64,000 bases of DNA from NCBI GenBank assembly GCA_023159155.1, contig JAJNNX010000041.1, forward strand, positions 434,001 through 498,000, in the 5' to 3' direction. The notes beneath the pieces were generated by a model that saw only the letters and a list, made by a program, of their open reading frames with translations, was not told where the DNA came from and did no database searches. The stretch's first letter is position 1; each line of letters opens with the position of its first letter. This DNA comes from Ustulina deusta (taxonomy: Eukaryota; Ascomycota; Sordariomycetes; Xylariales; Xylariaceae). Of the stretch, positions 10,376 to 20,784 are shown in pieces. The translations under genes and the position numbers were made by a program.

Positions 10376-12393
10376 ATGGAATCTGCGAATGAAACCTTCA
10401 GCGCCTTGCTCCGGCCTTTGGGAAACGGAATGGAGGCGTTTTTGAGTAGCCGCTCGCTCCTAACTTATGGCATTGTTGTACTGGTCTTTGCGATCATCTT
10501 CCGGCGCAGTTTGAACGTAAGTTGGCTTTTCGTGACCAAGCAGAGAAACATAACCTTAAAATCATGTAATTTTCTGGGCTTGTAGGTTTCTAACTCCGTT
10601 TCGGCTGCCTAGAAGACCAACTGCGTAGATATGGATGGGTTGCCAATGAAAGAGATGAATGTTAGTCCGAAGGCGGCCACTTTGTTCACGTAAGTGCTGA
10701 GCTGCACGAAAAAATTAAGATCGCACGTACGCTAACATAAGAATCAACCGAATAGTCCCGAGATATCCAAGAAAGGTGAGAAACTAGCCCACGATGAGCC
10801 TTATGTCATCCGCGACGGGAACTACCACGAAGTCGTTCTGCACACGGCAGAGCACGTACGCGAATTCCTACGAAATGATTCAAAAGGTAGGAGAGGCTAT
10901 CTCGAATATTGCATAGAAATTTGACTCACACCAAGAAGATCATTTCAGGCCGGAGAACATGGGCTTTGGCGACTACTTTTATCGGTTCGTTGACAACTGG
11001 CGTAAATATACCTTTCATTTGACTAACAAGGTTGCAACGAAAGGGTTCTTGGACAATGTGTCGGGGCAACCAGCGGAGAGCAATGGCGAGTCATCCGAAG
11101 TTATTTTGACCAGGCCTATACACACGGCGCCAGCCTCACCTTGCTCTCTCCATTTCAGAAAGAGGTGTCGAAATGGCTCAATGGGCTCAAAAACGACCCT
11201 CTTAGGACTGGCGTGGGCCGAGTGATTGTGCATATGCCTACATCCTGCAAAGCTCTCACCTTGCGCACCATACCCCTGAGCTTCTACGGCGACGCATACG
11301 ACGACGACGTAGGTATTCGGTTTTTCCCCTTCATATGCTATCACAGGCTGAAAATTCCTCACAGGCATATATGAAATTGGATTGTATCAGCAAACTCCAG
11401 GCGCAGGCGCTGAAATATGTCGTGACAGGCCGATGGCAGAAATACAAATGGTTCAACGTGCTTCCTACTCCCTCGAGGAGGCATCTAGACCTGTATCATC
11501 AGAACTGGCATGCTTTCAACCTTGAGATACTAGAAAACACGCGAAAGGTTAGATGATGACTTCGTGCCCTTGTAGGCTTTGACTATCTGGCTAACTTCAT
11601 TTCCAGATGAACATAACGATTCCGGCCGAGCATGCATTCAAGGGCGTGCAAGAAAACAACGCAATTTCAATGGATCAGGCAAGGACACACTTAAATGTGA
11701 TTTTGACGCGTCTAATGATTTATCTAGTACCTGCAAACTATCGACGAGATGCTTTTTACTAACATCGAAGTCACCGGAAGTATACTGACGTACACGCTCG
11801 TTCAACTGGCCAAGGAGCAAGACTACCAACAAAGACTATACGAAGAGGTCATGGCGCACAAAGGGGAAGATAATATACGGGATTACGTGACTCAGCAGAC
11901 GACGCTTCTGCACTACCTGACGTTGGAGAGCGTGAGACTACGACCTGCCACCTGTAAGCGCTCCGAGTGGAAAGGACAAGACAACAAGGGTAAACTGACT
12001 ATGAGATATCACACAGGGTTCTCGGCTCCTGATTGCATTACCATCGATAAGGTGATTGGGCGCTATAAGATCCCAGCAAAGACCCCCGTCGTCATCGACG
12101 TGCGGCGTCTTAACACCAACGCCCTGACCTGGGGTCCGGACGGGGCCAAGTTCCGGCCCGAGCGCTTCGCGAGCCTCTCGCCCAACGAGTATCGCTACGG
12201 GTTCATGCGCTTCGGCGTGGTATCGAGTAAGTGCTTAGGGAAGCACATGGCAGATCTCCTGATGAAGGTTATTATCATCACCATTCTGGAACAGTATAAG
12301 ATCGAGGAGGTGGAGATGAACATTGGCGTCAGGGACGGAGATCTTGCTTTGGTTAAACGAAACAAGGAGACGAAGTCGTCGCTCAAGGGATAA
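10376..12393 (+). CDS. Cytochrome P450 C, divergent cluster monooxygenase
   Basis: Predicted ER-anchored P450 of about 506 aa, fragmented by eight short introns. Inferred exons: 10376-10516, 10613-10689, 10756-10886, 10939-11057, 11114-11308, 11365-11547, 11607-11678, 11728-11953 and 12017-12393; they add up in frame. An anchor helix lies near residues 26-43. Recognisable parts are KAATLFTPEISKKG, HDEPYVIRDGNYHEVVL, the I-helix-like MLFTNIEVTGS (lacking the AGxDT signature), ExxR as ESVR, FRPERF and a haem loop with Cys near 454. That loop reads FGVVSSKCLG: the glycine of FxxGxRxCxG is Val450 and the Arg position is Ser. The seventh intron needs a GC donor (CAG/GCAAGG). The overall type recalls P450s that accompany fungal PKS-NRPS genes, including tetramate ring-expanding ones, but that assignment is tentative. 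It may be active with an unusual haem pocket, or drifting toward loss of function. Confidence 0.75.
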
Positions 12394-13061
12394 TGGTAGT
12401 CGTTACGGAAGAAACGACGCCGTTAATCCCGTGGGTGGAATTAACGGTATATATAGCATACTCCGCGACAGCAGTTACTTATGTAGTTGCTTCATATTGC
12501 GGATCTTGCTGAGTAACCCAAAAACAAATATATACCGCCGCCTCTCACCGCTCAATATTTGCGATTCTTGGCGTCTCCTTTCGTGAAGAGCCGAGAATAC
12601 TCCATTACGTCATTGTTACCTAAGGGATCGGCCTCATCAATAGATGTGTATTCATTGCATCGAGATGAGCTCTCACTATTCGACAACTAGTTATAGATTG
12701 CGAGGCTTATTAACCGCTCCGCGAACAGTGGTATAACCCTACCGGGCTTGAATTAATTACAGTTTCAAGCTAAACACTGCTTATTCCTACTTTGAATTAC
12801 GTGTAGATACTAGATCGTACGTGGTTTGAAATAGAAAAGTCGATTTTCTAATTGTCATGGGTGGTTATCCCAGAGTGGGAGTTGGTCACAAGTAGGTCAC
12901 TAGTAGATAGAAGGGTATGGGTAAGGGCTTAATATCATTGATTCCTGACCTCCTTCCTCCAAGTATTTTTGGGGGGGGGGAGTTGGTCTTTATATGGACA
13001 TATCCTAGAATACAGACCCACATCTACCCTGGTCCCTGACACTAATCTTCTATGCTCGTCA
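12394..13061. other. Convergent intergenic region between P450 C and regulator 2
   Basis: Tail-to-tail spacer with no gene. It contains a run of ten guanines at 12971-12980. Nothing else stands out apart from AT-rich stretches. Confidence 0.5.
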
Positions 13062-15529
13062 TCAGTCCACCCATTGTTCGGTGTAAGTCGTCAGCTGGCT
13101 GAGCCAAGTGTCCGAACTATCGTCCGATAGCGAAGTCGCAACACTACCGCGGTTACCCCGTCTCCCAAACCCCCCTCCCTCACGGCTAGGCGAGACGGGA
13201 TACTCATTGCGAGGTCTCGAGGAAAACCCGTGATAACCAAGGTCCGAGCTCGTCCGCGTGGCCAGGCGGCCCACCCTGGCTTCTAGGATAATGCAGCACG
13301 CGTCGAGGGCGCGTCGCCTCGCGTCCTCCATAGCTTGGTGGGTGGGTAGGCTGGGCTGTGACGAGCTGCGGCGCCTGGCGGCCCCCGTCTGTGCCAGGAC
13401 GCAGATGAGGAAGACGTGGGCTTTGACGCTGGTCTCCCCCCTCTGGATGCGGCGCCGGGTCAGGGCTGCCGCGTCCTCGATGGCCTGCAGCAGTTCCCGC
13501 CGCGACAGCGAGGCCGCCGCCGGCGCCGAGTCGTCGCGTAGCTGCAGGAGCACCTCTGCGCACAGGTTGATCGCTGCGGCCATGAAGACGTTTTTAAATA
13601 GCCCCTCGCCGTACATGCGCAGGTTGTTGTAGAACTCATGTGACGAGGGCCCGCTGCTGCGGTCTCCCTGGGAGTCGGAAGTAGTTCCGTTGCCGCCCCC
13701 GCCGCCGCCGTTCCGTGCTGGTGAGAGCAGGAGTAGAGAACATTCTAGACATACCGTCCGGGAGAAGTAGTACTTTGCATCGGTGGATGCCTTGTGCGCG
13801 AACTGCGCGTGCAGGACCAGTAAAAACCGCCGCGCCAGGAGATCCTGCAGCTGGATCTGGAAAGCGCACGGGGCCTTCGGGCCGAATGAATCGATGAGAC
13901 TCGAGGTCTCGCGGAGGTGTGCCGTCAGCTCGGCACCCATGTGTTGGGCCGAGTCATAAGGAAGCTCAGCGCGGAGCCAGCTCAGCGTCTCGGCAATCTT
14001 GTACCGGATTGGAAGCGACTTCAGAAGCGCGCACTGGATTGAACTCTGTGTGAACGTGGATATTGGTTGAGGCGTTGGTAAAGTCTTGCTCAGCTCGCTG
14101 AACTGTGAATCATCGAGGTTGGAGGGTATCTCGCACATGTCGAGAGCCTCGGGAGGGATGACAGGGTGCGTGCCCGAGTCAAGACTAGCCTGGGCTACCA
14201 GCTCCAGCACCGTCACCCACAGTCTTCGCTTGATTTCAGCCTCGAATGGGCTCATGGGTAGTTGGCTCGGTCCAAAGTGAAGACCGATAGCCATCGCACT
14301 CTGCGCTAGCAACGCAGTAGTAATCCAGAAGAGGTCTCCCCCAACGGCATTAGTATTGGTTAACATGGACAATACCAACAGGCATTGCGTCTGTACACCC
14401 CGAAGATTGAGATTCTTCTTTCGCAAAGGAACCGCGAGCCGTACATGGACCGCATGGATCCACTGTGCCGACTGCTCATGCAATGTTAAGCCGTCGGTAG
14501 AGTCAGATGACAACGGCTCCTGGTAGAAGCACGTGCCAATGGCCAAGACCAGTAAGATCTGAAGCTCTAGAGACTCGTTAGCAGTGCCAGGATCGCTCCA
14601 GTACTGTTCGTATTCGCGCCTGAAGGTTGGGATATGCAAGATACGGAAGACGGATTCAAACGTTTGTAGGTATAGCTGTAGTAGCCTATCGGAGACTTCC
14701 TTGGGAGGTAGAAGTTCTCGGAGTGGCTGCAGGGGCAACTTGGGGTAGAGACTGATCTCCGCCTTCAGCGCCTTGGCTAATCGTTTGCACTTTTGTAAGA
14801 CGGGGTGAGTATCCCCCCGGAGGATGCCGGTGCTTATATCATGAAACAGACCGTGGTTTTCATACTTCTCCCCCACAAAGCCATAGCATTAGCCTAGTCA
14901 TCAGCTGAGTGCACTCTCGAACTAACCTTTCTACAGAGGGTCATCCAGTGACTCGGTCCATATAACCGAGACTTCTGGAACATTACCATGGCCTGGGGAG
15001 ATGTGGCCGCCTCCGTAACCGCATCAGTGACCTGCACGTCAGGATCCTGTGAGTTGTCGGCTGATGCGCTGGTGAAGGGCAAAGTATTGGTGTCGTAGAG
15101 CATATTGAGTTGCATCCCTGGGGCACCCAGGTTTACGGGATCAAACCAACTTGAGGCTCCACCGTCAATGGATATACTCGTCACCGGTGGTTCTATACCG
15201 GCTTCTGCTCTGCTGGGAAATGTGGCATAGCTGTGGCTGGGCGTCATCAACGCGGACGGCGGTGGTCTTGAACTGAGAATATAATTCGTCTCAGCTAAAG
15301 ACGATGCCGAATTTGCGAAGGGGGGTTTAGTGCTACCGCCCTGATCGTTGGAGAAGCCGCCACTGTTGGAATACGAGTTATAATACGTGCAGGCGGAACC
15401 AGACTGAGCACATTGAGTACATGGGATGTTTCGATCACAGGCGATTTTGCGCCGACGACATTCGGTGCACACGACAGTCTGCCTCCGTCGCTTTCGGAGG
15501 GAACTGGGTTGCCCTGGTTGAGTATCCAT
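13062..15529 (-). CDS. Zn2Cys6 transcription factor 2 with fungal_trans domain
   Basis: Second nuclear zinc-cluster regulator, about 802 aa. Exons on the minus strand are 15529-14927 and 14867-13062, with a 59-bp intron. A basic stretch (RKRRR) precedes the zinc cluster, with Cys at residues 21, 24, 31, 37, 40 and 47 (CX2CX6CX5CX2CX6C). The middle part matches the fungal-specific transcription-factor domain: FRILHIPTFRREYEQYW, then SAMAIGLHFGPSQ and IKRRLWVTVLEL. A Gly/Ser-rich insert (six glycines) lies near residue 590, and the C-terminus is Ser/Arg/Gly-rich. The start at 15529 (MDTQPGQ) was chosen because it gives the usual short N-terminus; an in-frame ATG at 15619 exists. It lies inside the cluster between P450 C and the enoyl reductase, so it may be a second pathway regulator, though an independent role is possible. 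Confidence 0.88.
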
Positions 15530-16106
15530 GGCTCGCGTGGAAAGATGGCTGAATAACCACCTATAGAGTAGAATAGGATAAGGTAGTAATACCCTATCAG
15601 CAAATTGAGGAGAACACACTTTAGTTGCACGTCAAGGATCACTGCTATTCCATTCCACTTTCTACTTATATGTCAATTGATAGTTATAGCTTATCAGAGG
15701 GGCTAGAAAAACACCGGGGTATGAGGTGAGGTTTCCTAGCTGCATGTTCCACTTCTCCTTCCCAATGCCTGATGATGATTTACTAACCACACTCCAATTG
15801 TCTATTCCTTGCGCCCTTCCTTTGAAGTGCGGTAAAATAAGTTAGCTACTATCACGAAAAAAAATGGTAAGGCGTACGGTAAATAATTTGCACAGACGAA
15901 GAATCTAATTAGAAGGAAATGGTAATATACTTTCTGAAAGAATTCTGAAAAAACAAAAACCCAGGTTCAATACAAGACGCCACTCCCTGCTAGAGGCAAA
16001 CCATTTGCCCTCGTTTTTAAGGCTTAACCTCCCATTTCCAGCATAAGCGACCTGCAGTGGCCACCTGCATCATAGACCAGGCAGGCCGCTTTTAGGCCTA
16101 CGCGTA

Positions 16107-16160
16107 ACCCTCCCACCATCCACAGCTCACAACCGTACAAAAACAGGGGGTGGGAGGAGG
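16107..16160. repeat. GC-rich imperfect inverted repeat
   Basis: ACCCTCCCACC at 16107-16117 faces GGTGGGAGG starting at 16150. Each arm is followed within 20 bases by the word CAGCTCAC. It may be the tip of a larger decayed element. Confidence 0.45.
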
Positions 16161-16198
16161 GGGTTGCAGCTCACGTAAAGCTGCAAAAGGGTCGCATA

Positions 16199-16256
16199 CT
16201 AACGCCTAAATAAAAACGTAGGGTTTCTAATTTAGGAACACCTACCTTTTTATGGA
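16199..16256. repeat. Diverged foldback repeat, copy 1
   Basis: Begins ACTAACGCCTAAATA and contains a weak hairpin in which CCTAAAT pairs with ATTTAGG about 20 bases later. It aligns over roughly 45 bases with copy 2 near 16,559 at about 70% by eye. A decayed MITE is the simplest reading. Confidence 0.45.
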
Positions 16257-16258
16257 AA

Positions 16259-16260
<2 letters not shown>

Positions 16261-16290
<30 letters not shown>
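16261..16290. repeat. AAC trinucleotide microsatellite
   Basis: About ten uninterrupted AAC/ACA units. No coding context. Confidence 0.95.
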
Positions 16291-16558
16291 TAATAGCCCG
16301 TTATTTATGCTCGTTATACGTCTTGCGGAAAGGGTGAAAGCATAAAAGATGTCAATGTATGATTACATCCATGTTTTTAAAACTTGATGCAAGAATAAAA
16401 GGGAGAGGTTCTCTTGCGAATGGTAAAAATTAGCTGCTAGGAGGATCGTGTGGATCCCGAAGGTTACACAACAGGCTAACACAACAGTATAGATAGGTAG
16501 GTACTAGAGTTAAAACCTGCGGCAAATCTAAGCCGCACCTTATAACAAAGGTTATCTA

Positions 16559-16616
16559 CATTAGCGCCTAAATAGGAACCTGGGATTTCCTATTTGGGAG
16601 AACTTATCCGCTGCAC
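16559..16616. repeat. Diverged foldback repeat, copy 2
   Basis: Begins ATTAGCGCCTAAATAGG. CCTAAATAGGAA and TTCCTATTTGGG form a near-perfect 12-bp hairpin with an 8-base loop. It resembles copy 1 about 360 bp upstream in the same orientation. Confidence 0.5.
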
Positions 16617-18730
16617 AAAAAGTGCAAATAATAATCCTTTGTTCTACTCTAGCCGTTCTACTCAAATCCCTAGTTTCCAACACATGAAGCCTGCTGATGG
16701 CTGTGTGATATGACGTAGCCATTCTGCTTAGTCAGCCTACGTGTATCCTAGTAATTTGCGCAGATGACGATGAAAAGCTTTTGGGACAGAAATGATTATC
16801 ATCTCCAACAGGACTATATCTACCTGGTTGTTCTGCCTTTGTTGCATCATATCTATAAGAGGCGTATGACTGGGCCAGTTCATCATTAGCTAGGTAGGTA
16901 GCCAAGGCAAATAAGGCACGGAAAATATCCGACGCTACAGAGACCGGCCTTATCCATGTCGACGCCCTATTTGGTTCAAAAGTTTCAAAGTCAGCCCCTG
17001 TGTTACTCGGCGTTGAATGTGCAGCTCTAGGACTTAGACTATTGTTGATATGGCCCTTTTTACCAGTAGACACCAGGGTATTGATCCCATGATGCGTCCT
17101 CCCCCATGTCTATTGCCACACTCTACCGTACTTTTCTTTCCTTCATGCATATTGATGATAAGGTGAACTCGCCGGCTTATGATGATGAGTATACCGCGAC
17201 GCCAGTCAGCTGGGCAGGCGATCGTAGCAGTCAGCTTGCATGATTGACCTAGGTAGTTGAATGTCTTACAAGTCGCTTACAACTATATTATAAATCCATT
17301 GGACGGGAGCGGTTCAATGCAGAGCATTGCATTACACGAGTGAGTTGTTCGTCATTTGTTGGAATCTAGAAATAGCATGCTGTAAGCTGACCGATCCCTT
17401 CGCGGGCCAGCGGGCCAGACGCCACAGAGGCGCTCTTCCAGCTCCTATATGTATGCTGGCTTCTTGTTTTTTTCTTTTCTCAGCCACTTCCGATCGCCAG
17501 CTATCACTTTCACTCTCATTGTGGTGATCGTCTTCTTTTCTTTTTTTTTATGTCATTGATAGATAGTGGGGTGCACGCAGAAGCGACATTTGGGCGACGC
17601 GAAGCTTGGGACGGGTGTTCTCAAAGCAGCTAAGAAGTAGAACATCGGCCGATCGTACCCTCAACTCCGTCTCTCTGCAGACCCGTTCGAAAAGAGCGTA
17701 ATGGGACTTCCAAGCAGCCATCCGTGAAGGCCGGTCAGCTTGGTGAGTCATTGGTCAAGCCAGGCTGGGCTTCGTGCCGGCTTCGGGCGAATTCAAGTAT
17801 ATGACCTCATGCTTAACGCGTCTGGTGACTTAGGCCGGCTAGAGCATCGCCGGCATACTGATCTTTTTTGGCCGGGAACTTTGCAGTTAAGTCTAAGAGG
17901 GCCATTGTAAACGAATACCACCTGGTCAACCGCACTACAGCTGCAAAGACCAACAGTTTTGATAGACCTGATGCCCAAGAATTAGCCAATAGTTGTCCTT
18001 CCCGAGCACTGTGATAATGTAATACTGACAAAATGGGCATTAGCCAGGGCATTGAGGGGGGAACCATTGCATAATCGCCGAAACCGGTAGGCATTGGCTC
18101 TCGGGAAAGATGTCAAAACGGTGAGTGCGTGAGCGAGAGTGCTAAGAGCTACATAAGGGGTTGCAATACGAAGGTTGGAGTATCACGTGACTAAAGAGAA
18201 CAGTGGGGCCTTCCTCGACCACTGACAGGGGGAGGTGCAGTGTGCGTAACCCAGTGGGTCCATACGGGATTTAGCTGGCAATGAGCGATCTAGCGAATAC
18301 CAATAGCGAGCGCTGTCAGGAACCGAACCGAACCCAACTCACTACTAGATAGCTCACCAGTACTGGCTTCCTCACGGCTACAGACCCTCCTCAACAATAC
18401 AACATCAATTCTGCCTTTCCATCTATTTTCTCGGACTTCCCCCATCGGCTGCACTACCACCGTTTCCACGCTTCTCGTTGGCGTCGTTCTCCATCCCGGC
18501 CAGATCCAGGCAGATCTTGGCTGTTCAGCCTACTCTCGCACCCATATGCCGCTTCTCGAGCGTAGTAGCAAAGCCAGTGGTTTCCTGACGACAGGCCATC
18601 CCTATAGGAACCCTGGCGGTTCGAGCCCGGTAACCGCATCGCCTAAAAAGGGGTAATGGGTGCGAGGGGGGGGTTAAGTCAGCTTATATTACAGTGTCGG
18701 GTGCTGTTTGGTTGGCTGGCCGTGATAACG

Positions 18731-19873
18731 CTACATCGAGGCCAAATCATACACCAACTTGATGCCACTGACATCCCCCTTCCGCATCCTGTCCAGGCCC
18801 CCCATCACGCCATCCCATCCTTCAGCCCCAGAATCGACGGGATGTGGCCGAATTCCGGCCGGCATATCCACTAGTGCCTGCGTCTCTTGGCACCAGCCTT
18901 CTGCAAAAGCTCGATCCTTCGGGCGGGGCGGTCGCGCAAACGGCCTAGGCCAACTGACCTCCCGGCCAAACATGGTGTAGACGAGGATGTAATCAGGCTT
19001 GACGTCGCGTCTCGTGTGAGCTCGCGGTTGTATAGGATTCAAGCCCATGTACCGGCCCCCAGCACGACCGATAGCAGCGTAGCAAGTGCGCATCGAAACG
19101 AGGTCGGCGATGCAATCGAGCGCATACGCCAGTTTGTCGCCTGTGAACCGTCGGATGTCAGCCCCGCAACTGGGGGAGCGGTAGTCAAATGCTTCTTGTG
19201 CCCCTAGAGCCTTGACCATGGCGAAATTCCTAGGCGAGCAGGTGCACACGGGTATCAGTCCCGATTTCCGAAGCATCTGTATTGCCACAGCGCCGCTAAC
19301 CGTGCTTCCGCCGTACACTAGCACATGCTGGCCACTACTAGGTGCATGCGGCTTCTCGGCACTGGCATTCCCCACATCCTGAAGCTGACTACCAGCCTGG
19401 TCCGCGGAACTGGCCGGATAAGGGAGCCGCAGACGCCACGACTTATATACCGCCATGCCGACCGTTGGCAGAGCGGCCCCAAGGGTGGCCCCGTCTTGGT
19501 ATGATAGGTGCGGAGGCAGTAGATATACTAGATCGCCCGCCACCGCCACATACTCAGCGAAGGCGCCGTTGTCAGGTCGATTCGGATTGTTTCCGCAGAT
19601 GCAGCCGAACACGGCTACGCCTACCCTTAAACGGCCGTTCTTTACCCCCCGGCCTCGCCTTACTACATCGCCCGCGAACTCGCACCCGATAGTCGCACCT
19701 ACGTGCGGAGCCATATCGAGTACCTTCACGTCGACGGGATTGATTGCCACGCATCTTACCCGAACCAGAACCTCATCCTCCTCGAAATCAGGCAATGGGC
19801 ATGACTCGACCAGCTCGGCTTCCCCCGAGCCGCGGACTTTGAAGGCTCGCTGACTGCTTGGTAGCGCTTCCAT
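18731..19873 (-). CDS. Trans-acting enoyl reductase (medium-chain dehydrogenase)
   Basis: Single-exon gene, 380 aa, of the zinc-less medium-chain dehydrogenase/reductase family (LovC/TenC/ApdC type). These proteins dock on a highly reducing PKS and reduce enoyl-ACP intermediates with NADPH at chosen cycles. Visible parts are the GroES-like N-terminus (EVLVRVRCVAINPVDVKV, then TIGCEFAGDV), the NADPH-binding segment VLVYGGSTVSGAVAIQMLRK (usual family form GGSTATG-like), and the C-terminal GGLDRMRKGDVSGIKLVYDL. A poorly conserved linker (ASSADQAGS to PHAPSSG) is longer than usual. The gene stands head-to-head with the PKS-NRPS, which itself has no ER domain, the arrangement typical of such pairs in fungal tetramate/pyridone clusters. 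It very probably works in the cytosol in complex with that synthase. Confidence 0.93.
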   Translation of the reverse strand: MEALPSSQRAFKVRGSGEAELVESCPLPDFEEDEVLVRVRCVAINPVDVKVLDMAPHVGATIGCEFAGDVVRRGRGVKNGRLRVGVAVFGCICGNNPNRPDNGAFAEYVAVAGDLVYLLPPHLSYQDGATLGAALPTVGMAVYKSWRLRLPYPASSADQAGSQLQDVGNASAEKPHAPSSGQHVLVYGGSTVSGAVAIQMLRKSGLIPVCTCSPRNFAMVKALGAQEAFDYRSPSCGADIRRFTGDKLAYALDCIADLVSMRTCYAAIGRAGGRYMGLNPIQPRAHTRRDVKPDYILVYTMFGREVSWPRPFARPPRPKDRAFAEGWCQETQALVDMPAGIRPHPVDSGAEGWDGVMGGLDRMRKGDVSGIKLVYDLASM

Positions 19874-20784
19874 TTGGGATGATAGAAGCTTCGTATGTTG
19901 TGTTTGTGAAATAGATGGAAAAGAGACGACAGTGATTACATAAAGAATGCGGCTTAACTAGTCGACATTATGCAACTTATATGTACATATGCGGGCGTTC
20001 CATAGGCACCAATTGGGCATGTTTCGGCCCCGAGGGCAGGTTAGGTCCGTGAAGATCAGGTGAGGCGTGTAAGCGGCGATATCACCCGGGGAGATAGTAT
20101 GCAGGATCCCAGTGCAGAACTACCAGCGAGCCGAGTAGAGAGGGGAGCCTCGTGTAATCAGTATCCATCTTGACGTAGGCCTTCAACGAGGAATCTGACT
20201 GTCTGTTCCTCCGAAATTCATTCACTTAGATAATAGTTATGACCGAAATGCAGATTCGCCGCTAAACATAAGCTGATTTGAGATCGCCTGGAGATAGGCA
20301 TTAGCTACCTACCTACTTAGCTAGTACGGTGATATTGAGGGCCGCACCAGGGCTCTGAGAGAATCATCGATCTAGGAGCTCACTAAATGGCCTTTCTCTG
20401 TAATATTGAAAATCCGCGATGCGGGGAGTTAACCGTAAGGAATAGGACCATACCCATGGCTAGCATAATACCACGGCTTTCGGAATTACGAGCCTCACGC
20501 CAACGAGGTGGACGAAGACGTCGTGAGGCTCCGTGCTGATTGTCGATGAGAACTATTATGGCCTATTGCCGATTACTACTGGCCATCCTAGACTGACCTG
20601 GCAAACAAACCCTGAGAATAAGAGGAGAAAGGCAAAATTGAAATAAATATACGATAGAATAATCTTGTGTTGTGTCACACATATAACAAGACACAGTAGG
20701 CAGTGGTACTTTGACGTCCCTGCGCATGAAGAAGTCGCTACACATTATCAGACCCGGCTTAATTAACATAGTGCCAAGCTTCTA
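19874..20784. promoter_or_regulatory. Bidirectional promoter of enoyl reductase and PKS-NRPS
   Basis: A 911-bp divergent promoter. A 10-bp perfect inverted repeat, GAGCCTCACG at 20490-20499 and CGTGAGGCTC at 20522-20531, sits about 250-300 bp before the synthase start. An outer inverted pair, CACGG (20472-20476) and CCGTG (20531-20535), surrounds it. The 11-mer CGGGGAGTTAA at 20422-20432 is shared with the divergent P450 B/C promoter. No CCGCGG is present. These are candidate regulator sites; no binding is shown by sequence alone. Confidence 0.55.

Larger units (their letters stand above)
15530..18730. other. 3.2 kb gene-free spacer with diverged repeats
   Basis: No open frame here has family signal. 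It holds a ten-unit AAC microsatellite, two diverged copies of a small foldback sequence (near 16,199 and 16,559), an inverted repeat at 16,107-16,160, and several TAGGTA/ACCTA words. The region separates the regulator and P450 half of the cluster from the ER/PKS-NRPS half and looks like a graveyard of short non-autonomous repeats. No tRNA was found. Confidence 0.5.

Noticed and set aside
10376..12393. P450 C first appeared to be a frameshifted pseudogene
   Set aside because: Eight short introns with plausible sites restore one continuous frame of 507 codons including the stop, so frame breaks alone do not show that it is broken.
13204..13869. Alternative-frame proteins over regulator 2
   Set aside because: They lie in the GC-rich coding part of the regulator and are shadows.
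18610..18640. tRNA-like GGTTCGAGCC word
   Set aside because: The flanking bases do not form a T-stem and no acceptor or anticodon stem is present.
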